Assembly (NCBI GenBank): GCA_014905825.1 | Contig: JACGCN010000005.1 | Coordinates: 1,674,001-1,738,000, forward strand | Source of the DNA: Lyophyllum atratum | Taxonomy: Eukaryota; Basidiomycota; Agaricomycetes; Agaricales; Lyophyllaceae | Direction: 5' to 3' | DNA length: 64,000 nucleotides | Shown here: positions 50,641-62,469 of the stretch, one piece after another | How positions within the stretch are numbered: position 1 is the stretch's first letter | Layout: every line of letters starts with the position of its first letter | Translations under genes and position numbers: made by a program | Notes under the pieces: generated by a model | Databases searched by the model: none | Seen by the model: the letters and a program-made list of their open reading frames with translations, nothing else | Told to the model about the DNA's origin: nothing

Positions 50641-53010
50641 CTTTTTTATCTTCCTGTTTTGTAGACGTACTCGTGTGAACAGAGTTTGAGTGATCTGTAT
50701 AGACTCCGGCACCGTTTCAACCAGTTCTGGAGCTGACCACGGATACTTATTACGTCGCCCGCGAACAGCGACGCGTGAAATTATAAAGAGGAGAATGAAC
50801 GATGGACGCAGTCTCACTGGAAAGGAGCTGGAGACGTTGGACAAGATGATATGATGCACACGGGTCGTGGTGCACACCGAGGCCTAGGGAGCTCAGATGG
50901 GAGAAGATGGGAGAACGGGTGAGAAAGACAGTATATATTCAAGACGCGAATGCGCGCCTTATATACAATTTCAGAGCTATTTAAAGAACGCAAAGGAGTT
51001 GGCCGGAGGTGGTTGGATCGAGAATTCAGGAAACCTGTGACGGAAAGAAGTGGTTGGATCGAAAATCCAACAAGCATGTGAAACCTCTAAGGATGCGTGC
51101 GATCTAGATGGTGTACCCATGTAAGGTACGAGCTTTGCGTCGCGCGCCCATATACACACCTCATTCATACCGGTTCTTGAGCCGCGCCGTCGTAGTATGC
51201 GATGGCTTCGTATTAATACGCGTAAATCAAACCCAAAGCGCCGAAAACTGATAACATCTCACCGGCCAAGCCCTGCGTCCCTTCAGGTCCCTTCACGGAA
51301 TCCGTCAAATTGTTGCACGCCCTCAGGTTTGCTATTCAACATGTCTGGCAATGTAGCTGTCGGCCCTAGCTATGTTGAAACTAGTAGGTCTTGTGTAATC
51401 CTTGAGGCCAGCTCGGCTGCACTAGACGTTTCACTCAGAAAGTGAATATGGATGGGAGTTGAATTGAATAATACCTAACGAAGATGGTGAAGATACGAGA
51501 ATTGTCTTCACCTGATCATGAGCGCCAAGCACATTATTCATAAATGAAATTGCACGTGGTTTTACAGAGACAGCAGTGAGAGCGAGATGAACGTATGGGT
51601 GCGAAGGAGCATGCCCCTGCTGGAAAGACAGGGAAAGACGAGACATTCTGAGGGTGACTTGGGAGGCCGACACGGAGACGAGCGAGCACCGGAATGACTT
51701 CGACTGGGTACGCGATCTTCGTATGTGTATATTGCTTCTCTAACGCGTTCGCGAAGGCTGTTCCGCACGGATATCATATGTCCAAGGCCTGAGCGCTGAG
51801 CGCTGAGCGCTGAGTGCTCGGGCTTCGGGTTGGCAGTGCCTTCAACGAAGTGTTTGCTTCCCCAGGTCATACGAACGCGCACAAATGTATACAAATATTC
51901 ACCTTCTCGAGCCTCTCCCGATTCGTAGCACAGCCCTTTCGGTGAATGCAGAAAGTGATGCACGGCCGCCTTGAACTAAACTGTCTCTTGGATCCGATCA
52001 CTCCTTACCGTTTGCGGTCCATGATAGGCACTCGCCTCCACATGCACGTCTGCGCGTCTAGGATCCTCAAACACACCGCGACGAACTCCACTGCTTGAGC
52101 GTGGGTCCAACGAAGTCCAGGATCCCATAGTTCAATGACATCTTCCCCAGAGAGGAAGAAGCCGACTCGGAATCTTATCTTTCAAACCTGATCCCCAGTG
52201 AAAATCGGCCATGTTGAGGTATGTTTAGATCTGATGAGATCGGTTTGTCGCCAATCCATCTGCTCATATCTGCAACAATCGAATTGAAAACATTTCGTAC
52301 GTCTCGTAAACCTGAAATTCACGTCGTACGAATCACGAAATTCTGCATCAACGTCGCATCAACGACTTGAACAGATCACAACGCGCGCCTTCGACAGTAT
52401 TTGACACTGTTTGACTCCATTTTTCTGTCGTTTTTTTTTGTTGTTGCACCGCTTCTCTTTCACCTCCATCTTGTTCAACCAAGTCCTGCCTACGATGGTT
52501 CCCTTCCCCTTTCTTCCTACTCTGTATCTGCCTACTGCTTTATCCTCACATGAAGCCAGGTGGTGTGCATTCCCGCTCGATTGCAATTTGTGTGTTCCGA
52601 ACCTCGTGCTGGCGGCGGGCCTCACACTTGCCTTTGAAGGGACATCTGGGACTCATTGTAAGTACTCCGAGATCATCGACTATCTGACTTCTGTAGTCAT
52701 TTATGCTTCATGATAGGAAGGGCTCGGTTCAACAGCTCTTTTCTCCCTTTTCAGCCCCAAGGGATAGTCGGACTCGACATTCGTCTCAGATCGGAGATGA
52801 TATGATATTTTGGAATGTAAGCGGGCTGCGGCTCATAGTGCCGGGTTCTTTTGTGGTCCGTAAGTCTCGCTTGACCGCCGCAATGCTGATGTGCCGTGGT
52901 CTTACAGCTTGCGTCATCTCCATCAAGCCCATTGTAGGCCCATGTCCCCGCACCATATCCTACACCTGCCGTAGAGCCCGTCATTAGCGTCTGCTCAGTA
53001 ATTTTTTGCA
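50641..53010. other. gene-poor region
   Basis: No firm gene. A 7-bp unit TGAGCGC repeats four times (last copy TGAGTGC) at 51790-51817. An ATG at about 52495 opens MVPFPFLPTLYLPTALSS and reaches a strong GTAAGT donor near 52657, so it could be a 5' exon of an unknown gene. Confidence 0.35.
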
Positions 53011-53318
53011 ATGGCGGACACTCATTCTATGGGGCCTCGGTGAGTTTCTTTGTTTTCCTCCCCATTGTGTTGAGTCCACGACTGATGTGTGCATGTCCAC
53101 GTTCACCAGTGCTGTGCAGGAAATCGGAGACCTACCCGTGCGAATCCGCAAATTGCAGGCGATGCCGCTAGGGCAAGTACTGCGGGAAGGAGTGGTGCCA
53201 GTTTACGGCGTGGAGCGAGGAGCATCTTTTCTGGTGCAGCGCGAAGGAAGACGAGACGATGATGCAGCCAGAGCGGCTGCTGCCGGCGACGCTGCCATTG
53301 GCGCCGGGATACCCGTAG
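53011..53318 (+). pseudogene. MYND-type zinc finger gene relic with in-frame stop
   Basis: An ATG exon 53011-53039 (MADTHSMGPR) splices with good sites (GTGAGT, GTGCAG) to an exon from 53120 that keeps frame: KSETYPCESANCRRCR, then TAG at 53169-53171, then GKYCGKEWCQFTAWSEEHLF and WCSAKEDETMMQ, to a stop at 53316-53318. C-x2-C, YC, CQ, W-x3-H and C are the MYND ligand pattern found in many fungal proteins. The nonsense codon lies between the second and third ligand pairs, and one extra residue separates YC from CQ. Both fit decay. No alternative intron I tried removes the TAG in frame. Confidence 0.5.
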
Positions 53319-56300
53319 TGCAGGCTCAGGCTGGGCCCTCCGACCCGTCGCAGGGCCATGTGCGATGGGCTGAGAGGGCCGGGGATGGGTGGGGGGTGGT
53401 GAAAGGGGCGTCGCATGTGACGCCGAGGGTCGAGTACGGGTCTCCTGTGTATTCTATCAGTATTTTCTGTAGTACAAAGCAATGAAAAGCAATTTTATAA
53501 ATTCCATCCTGTGCTATTATAAGATCTCGAACGCCAACCAATGTCGACATATAGGAACAGACAGAAGCCGAAATATATATGTAAATGACACACAGAAGCA
53601 GATTCTCACAGATTTTCATCTGCAAATAGTCCGGAATTCTGCTTTGGTCGGTTGTCATCAGCGAGAACCGATGACAACCGATTTGCGCTGAACCGAACAT
53701 GTCCTGTTTTGACTGGGCCTGATCAAGAGACTGTTTTGTATCGTGAATCCAAGATCTTACGAGGGCATACTATCACGTGTACTGGTATGCAAAATGCCAT
53801 AAAGTTGCAAAATGCAATGTTTGAAGGCATCCGGGCGCCCAAATCGTTGATCCTCCGGGAATATTGTTGCCTGAGAACTCTTATATTAGGATCGTGAAAG
53901 AAATCAGGTATTTTGTTACTTGTATGAATTCGTCTTGCGATTTCGTCGACAAGGAGCAGGTAAATGCAAAATTTATGAAAATTGGCCTCGGCTTGAGGCA
54001 ATACAGCGTTCTGTGACCTGGGGAGCTCAATGTATGACCTTTAAATACTTCCCTAGGATATCCCAAAGTCCCATGGGCACAGCTGCACTCACAACGAATG
54101 TATGAAGCAGATGGTCTTTTTGCGTGACATTTGGTGACATTCCTTCGCTTGTGTCCACTAGAATTTGAAGTCCGCCCGCGCCAGATCAACGTGACTCACC
54201 GTGACAAAAGTTTTGCAACTCTCTGTTTTTGGGACTTCGCCCACCGGGTTCGCTCCGACTGGTTTGCTCTGCACTTGCTTCAAAATCTGATATCGCAGAC
54301 ATCTTGTTTAGAGATTATAGTACCTGTTCCGAAAGTCCGATTAGAAAAAGGTGAAACAGATCGGTTTCTATTCACGGTTTGCCTAAAGTTTTGCAACTCC
54401 CCATCACTGATAGTATCTGAATTGAGAACTACGGCGTCAACTCCGGCGATCACTCCGGCGATCGCTACGGCGGCAAATGCCGGCTGCAGCATCCGTGCCA
54501 GTGCCCATGTCATGCAAATGTCGTGTTTAGGTGCTCGTCTACTCGAGCTAGTTACTTGCATACATCTCGCTCCAGGCAGCAAAAATATGGACAATGACAT
54601 ATTATTTACTTCCGTAGAGACCATCATCCAGCGTGCTTGCCATCATAATGAGCTCCGATCAATTTCGGTTGGACTGGTCACTGCACGAACTGTTGCACCA
54701 AATGCCTCGCTCGATGGCGGCCCATTACTCTTTACACATAGGTAGGGTTCTCCCGATACTATAATGTCTTGCATGGTATTCAAGTCCTATAGTCATGTAA
54801 TAAAATTTATAATATGTTTTGAATTTTCTAAGGCTGCAGAAGATATCTCTCTTCCATGCAATATATGTATTGGTTGGTTTAAGGTTGAGCCACTGAGAGT
54901 GTGGTATTCTCTAGCTGCAATAATACTGACAATATATATGGAAGTTCATGGTGGGAGGGAGAGGCGACAAGACGAGTCCGCGCATACTCGCCGGCAATGA
55001 GCGGCCCGGCTGAGCCGCCGTAGTCTGGCCACCGGCGTGTCAGCCGTAGTTCCCAATTCCGACACTTTCTGGATCTTACTCGGCTTTGAATATGAACTTC
55101 TGCTTCGTAGCAAGGATCCAGTGTCGTTGTGAGGTTTGGTGTGTCGGAAAGGCATGTTGGTATGAGAAACGTGGAGCCCCAAATGGCAATGTTAGCTCTG
55201 CTAGGCGCTGGGAGAAGCTTCTTTTCCCTTTAGTGGCACCCCATCCCAACCGCAATGTCTGATTGAAGATGTGACATCGAGGCGCCGCCGAACGTCGAAG
55301 TCTGCGGCCGCCGCGTATGCAGCCTACGCCATGCAGGTACTAGTGAATATATGGGGACAGATGATCACAGGGCACAACTCGGCGTCGAATTGAAGTTGGC
55401 CATCTCTGCGTGCCTCTTGAACTTCCCCTCAAAGGCAGGCCGGCTTTATTGCCTATTATGCTGGCTATCCGACTGATCCCACCAATCAGCTTCGCTCCAC
55501 GGATCAGCTACATGTACTCGCATATCAGATTTGCGGGACATAAGTACAAGATACCAGATACCAGACGAATGCGTCCTCCGAAACGAAACGTTGAAACGGG
55601 ACACGAGTCCGAGGTCTGTTAATCATCTAATCTTTTGATAATTGAAGGTGATTGACTGGGAAATTTTTGAGCTCGAAATAGCGCGGATGCCAGAGGGCGT
55701 TGGTTCTTGTTCTCTCACCTGCGTTAATTAATTCTCTCTTAACGCGTATAGCAGATCACCCGATGCCGAGAATGAATTCCTATCATTAACACGCCCTGGG
55801 ATCCGGAATGGTTCTGAATGATCTAGGTGTGATCTCTCCATTTACAGCATAGATTGAAGACTACGTCCCCGGCTTTAACGGTGAACATAGCAGGTAATAA
55901 GCACCATCCGTTCGTCGCGCGGGTGCGGCACCACCTGTTGATCGCTCAACACCAGTAACACAGATAATCACGATCCCGTTGACGATGCATGGGGAAGGAA
56001 GGGGAAGGGGAAGAGAACTAGATGGACTTCCGTTTCTGCCGATGATTCCGTTCCTCAGAGCACAATTGCCTCGTTACCGTTCCCCGTTGATGGTCCCCGC
56101 AGCGGAGTGTCGTACAAGCCTATCATATCACGTCTCCCCTGGTCAGTGTTTTCCCCGGAGGTAGAAACCAAGCAGACGCCATCTGTTCGTCGCAAGACGC
56201 TCAAGTTGGATGAATCCGATACACCAGACACCAGACACTATCACGTCCCCGGGTCAACCTCTGTGGCTGGCATGATATGGAGGTGGGGCACATGCGTCGT

Positions 56301-57103
56301 TCGATGCCGTCTATGTAGTGTGCACTGGTGGTCCCAAAACATTGCAGACATAACTTCATAGGGCCACATGGAAACGACGGCACGCATCGTTCTGATTCGT
56401 TCGCAAAAATAACACAACCGCTCCTGTCTTCAATTGCCAGCTCCGATTCTGCCGTGGAATAAGTGACTGGAGGCCGAAACGGAGGACAGACGCCACCATC
56501 TGTTCGTGTGTGGTCGATAGAACCAGGACTGTGCATTGCATGCGAGACTATCAGTAAGTATCACAAACGACAACCGCCCTGCCAGCGGTGACTGTGACGG
56601 ACAGATGATGGACGTTTACTGCTCGATTGTGATGATATGGAGTGATCTGGTCAGCGCGTGGCTCGAGGGTCTTAACCTGGTGTGGTCTGTAGCGTTTCCG
56701 TATGGGATGGTGGGCGTGATTAGAGCTTCAAGCACAGTTGATGGTTACGAGACGGGAAGTAGATGCGAGACGGGAAGTTTATCGGGATGGAATTCGGAAA
56801 TGATAGCGGAACGAGGCAAGAGGTCTCCAAGGAGACGGCGCTGCAGACGCCGGGCGTCAATGTTTATGTTGGATGTGTCAACATCCTGCAGCTGAAGATT
56901 CGGAGGGGAGTTTGTTCTCGTGTGTCCTGTCCAAAGGGTGCCTGTGGCCTGTGGCCCTCGGCCTCACCCCGGGTGACATATGCATACACAAGCAGGTGAA
57001 CTTTGCAGGTTCTCGTCATGTAGATCACCGTGATCATAATCAGCGATCATGATCGTGATATCGCAAACAGGCAAGGAGAAAGAGAGTTGCGTCTAGACTC
57101 GAG
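53319..57103. other. gene-poor region with short repeats
   Basis: No convincing gene. It holds an 11-bp perfect hairpin (53649-53680), a 15-bp direct repeat AAAGTTTTGCAACTC (54207-54221 and 54385-54399), and three scattered copies of a motif close to CCATCTGTTCGTCG near 55905, 56175 and 56493. Open frames here are short and overlap on both strands without splice support. Confidence 0.4.
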
Positions 57104-57697
57104 CCAGTCCGCTCACAAGTTCTACTTACACGATGTCAAATCCTATTGCGACAAACACATACAAATTAGTTGGACATGTGACGAGAAAGGCAGCGAACTT
57201 GTGAGCGGACTGGTATGTCTTGTCGTCTGTTTGGCGGAGCCCCGCCAAAGCTGAGGTTGGGACTTCAAAAAATTGGGACGTCGAACCTCAAAAAAAAGTG
57301 CCAAAAGTGAGTATACAAAAAACCGTTTTTTGGACCTCTGGATGCGAGTCAGCTAAAAATTAGAAGGGTGATTTTTTGAGTTTGACTTAGTCTTCGCCGT
57401 GGCATGGTCTGTGCATTTGTGTCAAGTCACCTCGTCACCCGCCATCCTCTCACTCAAGACGCTAAGTTTTTTCGAAAAATTTGTACTTTATTATGTAAAC
57501 CATGTATTCGAAATCTATCTACTCTAAAAATCACTTTTTGTATACTCAATTTTGTGACTTTTTTCTGAGATGTGGAAAGCAATTTCGACGAAGTCCCAAC
57601 CTCACGTTTGGCGGGGCTCCGCCAAAAAGACGACAAGACAGACCAGCCGGCTTCGCATCTGCGAGTTCCGCGAGTCATGTGATGCGAAGCCGGCTGG
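57104..57697. mobile_element. foldback (MITE-like) element with flanking hairpins
   Basis: Two arms, about 57210-57330 and 57526-57646, are inverted copies. The outer 60 bp are nearly perfect (TGTCTTGTCGTCT then TTTGGCGGAGCCCCGCCAAA); the inner half is more diverged but still shares GAGTATACAAAAA. The core is AT-rich and non-coding. Each end adjoins its own perfect hairpin: 57104-57122 with 57195-57213 (19-bp arms beginning CCAG, ending CTGG) and 57643-57659 with 57681-57697 (17-bp arms, also CCAG/CTGG). No transposase is present. It resembles a non-autonomous foldback transposon; the class cannot be assigned. Confidence 0.7.
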
Positions 57698-58671
57698 GGA
57701 CGAGCCTAAGTTGCGTCAACAATATCCGGGATCTTGCATGCATCATTTCATCGAAATCCCAATGATAATGATGCAGATGATGGTGTTCGACTGGGCTGCT
57801 GATCATATCTTTTGTAGGATAAGTAGGACGGAAGAGAAGCGTTGCGGACGACTGTGATGTATGTCGGGGATCACGGCGGTCGAAGAAGCCCTTCTGGATG
57901 GCTTGGACAGTCGGACTCGGCAGAGGGAAGCCGTCGGGGAAGCTCGAGGAATCGACGCCAGTGGGGAAGGAAGAAAGGATGACGATAATGGACGGGTCAT
58001 GCACACTAATCGCCGAGGCTGGCTTGTTTGTATGGATGGGGCTCTGGGCGATCATATCTTGGGACCCGACGCAAATCCACGCGTGGTGCAATTATACTGG
58101 GATGCCTTCTAGGAGGTAGTTACTTGGACAAGGGTTGCGTTCGTTCCTTAGCGTTAGGGCTGGTCGTGGTTGCCACTATCCCATGATCCATGCCAGTGGT
58201 CGGATACGCTGGGTTGTTGTACCCCAATCATCATGTGGGTATATTTACCTACAACAGCGATCTTTGCACCTTGTATTGCACGGGGGAATCAAGAGTATAT
58301 CCGAGGCGCTGGTGCCCAACATAGATGTTGGCCCTGCGGATCAGTGTACAGATATCGCGCCGTGGACGTGTTAGATCCAGGATGGGTATTATACCAGACG
58401 ATGACAGTTTCTTTAATTCTTTCAGTCGGTCCTGAGTGCTAGTCTTGAGCCATGTTTGCTGGAGCACAGCCTGGATTAAGCTCTGTGTACACTTTATCTG
58501 TGAAGCCTGTGTTGAGAAGGATGAAGCTCTGACTACACTTCATCTATGAAACAGGAGCCGAGGTATACGGGGCAGTGTCAGCAGTGGGAATGAAACACGA
58601 GCGGGTGCGGAGATTGAAAAGGGCCATCGATGGAGTAGAGGGATTGTTGTAACTTGCTCTTCACTTAAACC
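57698..58671. promoter_or_regulatory. intergenic, promoter side of the Crz1-like gene
   Basis: About 970 bp. No TATA box or other gene is evident. The leader directly before the ATG at 58672 is CT-rich. Confidence 0.4.
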
Positions 58672-61069
58672 ATGGACGACCTCCAGCTGCAAGGATCGGA
58701 CGGCTCGCCGTATATAAACGAAATCGACCTCCAGCCCCCGTCCCCCCGTAATCCCCACAACCTCGACCTCTACTCCGACTACACTCGCGACTACCAAGCC
58801 GATTATAACACCGGCTCCCCCTTCTCATCCCACTCTGATATCTCATTCACAAACGAGCAGCTCCAGCTCGCCCCGCTCTACGACGGCTACGACCCCGCCG
58901 AGTTCGACAACCCCCACTCGGGCAGCTCTCTTCTTATGTTCGACGACTCCTCCAACGCCGAGTCCTACTACAATTACTATCGCTCGCCCTCGCCCTCGGG
59001 TTCAGACATCAATGAGGACAACCGCTCGCGCGCTTCTTCTGCCTCTTCCACCAACACCACATTTCACTCACCTCACATGACCGTCGCCCACTCCTTCGAG
59101 GGCCTGTCTTTCAACTCCCCCAATTGGAACACAGAACCGCTTCCGCCGCACAAAGCACCGTCGCCACCACGGCTAGTCATGCCCGAACCACCGACTATCA
59201 ATGCACCCGATGATCACGACAACTCTGACCTCGGTCCACATCTCCACATCGTACCCGCAACCCCCATCAGCGGTGGCGGCGCCGTAGCCAACATCGCCTC
59301 CAGCCAAGTCACGTCCTCCGCGCCCTGGCTCGATGTTATCGGCATTCACTCTACCGCATCCTCCCGTTCACCTTCACCCTCCCATTCATTATCCGCGAGC
59401 ACCCCTGGACCTTCGCGATCCCCGTCGGCGTCTCCCCAACCGCCTGCTGCTCCCTTCCTGTTCTCCCAAGTACCACGATCTCGAAGTAAGTCTGATACAC
59501 AATTGGAACCACCGAATTGGGACGTCATCTCGAGCGACGAAGGATTCCCACATCGGCACCCGTCTCAACAGGTTTATCAAGGCGCGGACGGAACAAGCCA
59601 TCCACCAACTCTGGGCAGCAACTTCTCCTTCGGCGCTCACTCTTCTTCATCCACGGCTCAGAATAACAACGGTTACCTATCGCCCGAGTACCCTGAATTC
59701 CAACTTGGGGGTGGTGGTGGCGGGACGCAGTTGCGGAGGAGCAAGTCTGATGCAGGGGGCGGGCCCGTAAACCGGCATCGAGGCTCGCGCTCAGAAGACT
59801 TCCGTTTCACCAACAATGTTGGCACCGACTCGCTGCTCATCCCTGGTCAACCTGGCTTCCTCGTCCCTCCTTCCCCTCATGTCGAGCAACTCCGTCTCCA
59901 GCAGCAACATCAACTGCTCCAACAACAGCAGCAACAACAGCAGTTCCTATCGCCCTCCATGCGCGTTCCAGAACTCATGCCGCTTCCCTCGCATCCCACG
60001 CACTCTCGCTCTCACTCCCATTCCCTCTCCTCCGCACAGACCCTCTCGTCCCATCACGCAAATGCACAACAGCCCCGTGGACACTACCGCCGCGCCTCCT
60101 CTGGCACACGTTCCGAGCGTGGTGTCTCGAGCGCATCATGGAGTGACAACGGGCTGGAAGTCGTGGGGAACAACCGCGGTATGCCTTACCCGAGCCCGAA
60201 CGCCTCGCCGCGCGGGGGCTACGTCCAGCTCGAACGTATGCCCGGAGATGAGTTTGACTTCGGTAACCTCGGGGGCGGCGGCGGAGGCGGACTGGGGATC
60301 GATACTAGTACGGGTGGTGGTGGTAGTGCACAGGGTCAGGAGCTTGGGGGAGGGCTGGCGTCGGTCTCGAAGCCGAATGTGACGACGGGAAGGACGGCGA
60401 ACGCGAGTCAGAGGAGGAGGAAGCAGGAGGCGACGTTTGTGTGCCCTGTGCCTGGGTGTGGGAGCACGTTCACAAGGAGCTTTAACTTGAAGGGTATGTT
60501 CCTCCACAAAAGAATTTGGTCGCGGGTATCTGATGGTTGTTTATGTGATTAGGCCATATACGCTCACATAACGAAGAGAAGCCATTCCAGTGCCATTGGC
60601 CTGGGTGTGGAAAGGGCTTCGCGCGGCAGCACGATTGTAAACGCCACGAACAGCTGCACACGAACTATCGACCGTTTAATTGTGAGGGGTGCAATAAACA
60701 GTTTGCACGGATGGATGCACTTAACCGGCATCGTGAGTGTCCTTTCCCATCTTTCGCCGCAAAACCCTACTTACCTTTGCATCCACAGTACGCTCAGAAG
60801 GCGGCGCGGAATGCATGAAGATGCAGGAGGCCGGCGGGGCGGCGTCCCCACCGTCCTCCGCGCGTTCCAACAAGTCGCAGTCCCAGCCCAACACGGGCCA
60901 TTCCGCGTCCTCCTCGTCGTCCTCCTCTCCCGCCTCCTCCCCACCTTCCGGCACGTCATCGGCGTCGACGTCTGCGAGTTCGCAGGGCACGGTGGCGACG
61001 GTGAGGTATGGGCAGCAGTATGGAAAAATGGAGGATGCGTGGGGTGTGGGGTTGAGCATTCCACTGTAA
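58672..61069 (+). CDS. CRZ1: Crz1-like C2H2 zinc finger transcription factor
   Basis: Predicted nuclear effector of calcineurin signalling. Exons are 58672-60493, 60553-60732 and 60789-61069, giving 760 residues. A long disordered head is rich in Ser, Pro, Asn, Gly and Gln, with a run of eight Gln near residue 425 and several [11 protein letters not shown] Ser clusters that suit phosphorylation-controlled import. The zinc fingers lie near residues 590-675: [20 protein letters not shown] with [25 protein letters not shown] with HEQLH, and [20 protein letters not shown]. The finger sequences and exon breaks inside them match fungal Crz1. The ligand His pair of finger 1 lies after intron 1. The calcineurin link is by homology; I did not identify a certain docking motif. 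Confidence 0.88.
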
Positions 61070-62469
61070 CATGACGGCGTCTGTGGATCGCTTAGTGGGG
61101 AGGTCTTCGTCGGTGGAGAGGGCTTGAGGTGACGCTGCACCGCTCTCTCGACTTCTTTTTCGTTTCCTTCTTGTTACCATATTTTTTTCTTCCTTCTTGT
61201 TTCTATATCTATTTACTACGGGCCGAGCCTTGGGACATTCCTTGCCTTCTCGCTTTCCTATTCTTCTACCTATGGCTTGTCGCCCCCCTCTTCTTTTTGC
61301 TGTGAATTACGTACCCCGCTGTTATATATGTACTGATCATGACTGCCGTCTTGCTTGCTCTCCTTCCTCTGTTTTTTTTTTTGCGTCCACCTTTTTCATT
61401 TTTGTTTGTGTTCCCTGGGATGTCGCCCCCCACGCGCGATGCATACCAGCCAACCAACCGCCGCTAACCTGCACCGTCCCGCCATCGCCGCGGCTGCCTA
61501 CAGCATAACCAACGGCAACACAGGTGCACCCCTGATATCTCGGGATACCCATCGCCATCCATCGACGAGACGCACACCCCCTTCCCTTACTTTTTTGTGT
61601 TGTTTATACCTCTGTCTACAGATTTTCTCCTCTCCCTCCTGATGTACAACAGATCCTAGTCGGGGTATCGAATATCTTCTGCACGTACTTACTTACGAAG
61701 AATGAATGATCCCGACCAACCTATGTAGCGTATAGAATTCCAGCCTTGAATCTCGAATGCGATGTCTCGATCGCGTGTATTTTATGAATTTTGGATCGCT
61801 GGTTGTTCAGTTTGGACTTGCGTCACTGAGGATGGGTGTATGTATGCTGGCGTATGTATGTATTGCTTTTTTCTTGTGGTCGTCAAGGGGCTGTGGGGTT
61901 GTTCCTGGCTCGGGTTCGGACATGAAGACCAGTGAGGACCACGCGTTGGGCGCGTGCTGGAAGGCACCAGGGGACACTCGGGGTGCGATTGCAAGGATGA
62001 CGGCAGGGCCATCGCGTGGCTATCACTCTCGACGATTTTCTCACCAACCGTATTCTGCGACGTCGTTTTTCTGGCTACCTTCCCGATTCAACAACTCCGG
62101 CCATGCTACGTGCTGGAGAAGTGACAAGGATCCAGAGTTCGGATCTGCTGGAGGATGTCAACGATCACCGCCCGTCGACGACGACGCCGAATGTGGCCAG
62201 CAGCAGCTACGGTTGGCTAGACTCGGACAGCTAGCACGTTGTGGCATGATGTTATTAGAATTAGCCATGTTGGCGATAATTACATGTATTGAACGTCTAG
62301 CTAGTCTGGGGCGCCGACCCGCGATATTGCATCGAGGTGCAGAGAGGAATAGCTCGGGGAAAGTATACGAGAGCAGATGCGATGCAGGGGTATCAATGAA
62401 TCTTCATACTACTAGGAAAGTGAGCGAAGGTAGATATGTAGCTATAGGGTATAATATTAGCAGATCAGG
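61070..62469. other. intergenic between convergent C2H2 genes
   Basis: 1.4 kb. T-rich 3' flank of the Crz1-like gene (61150-61640), then mixed sequence. A 238-codon plus-strand open frame (61757-62473) ends next to the other gene's stop and has biased, unconvincing composition. Confidence 0.4.

Noticed and set aside
54131..54745. 204-codon plus-strand open frame
   Set aside because: No domain, no splice or start context, overlaps an equally open minus frame, and lies in a region rich in repeats.
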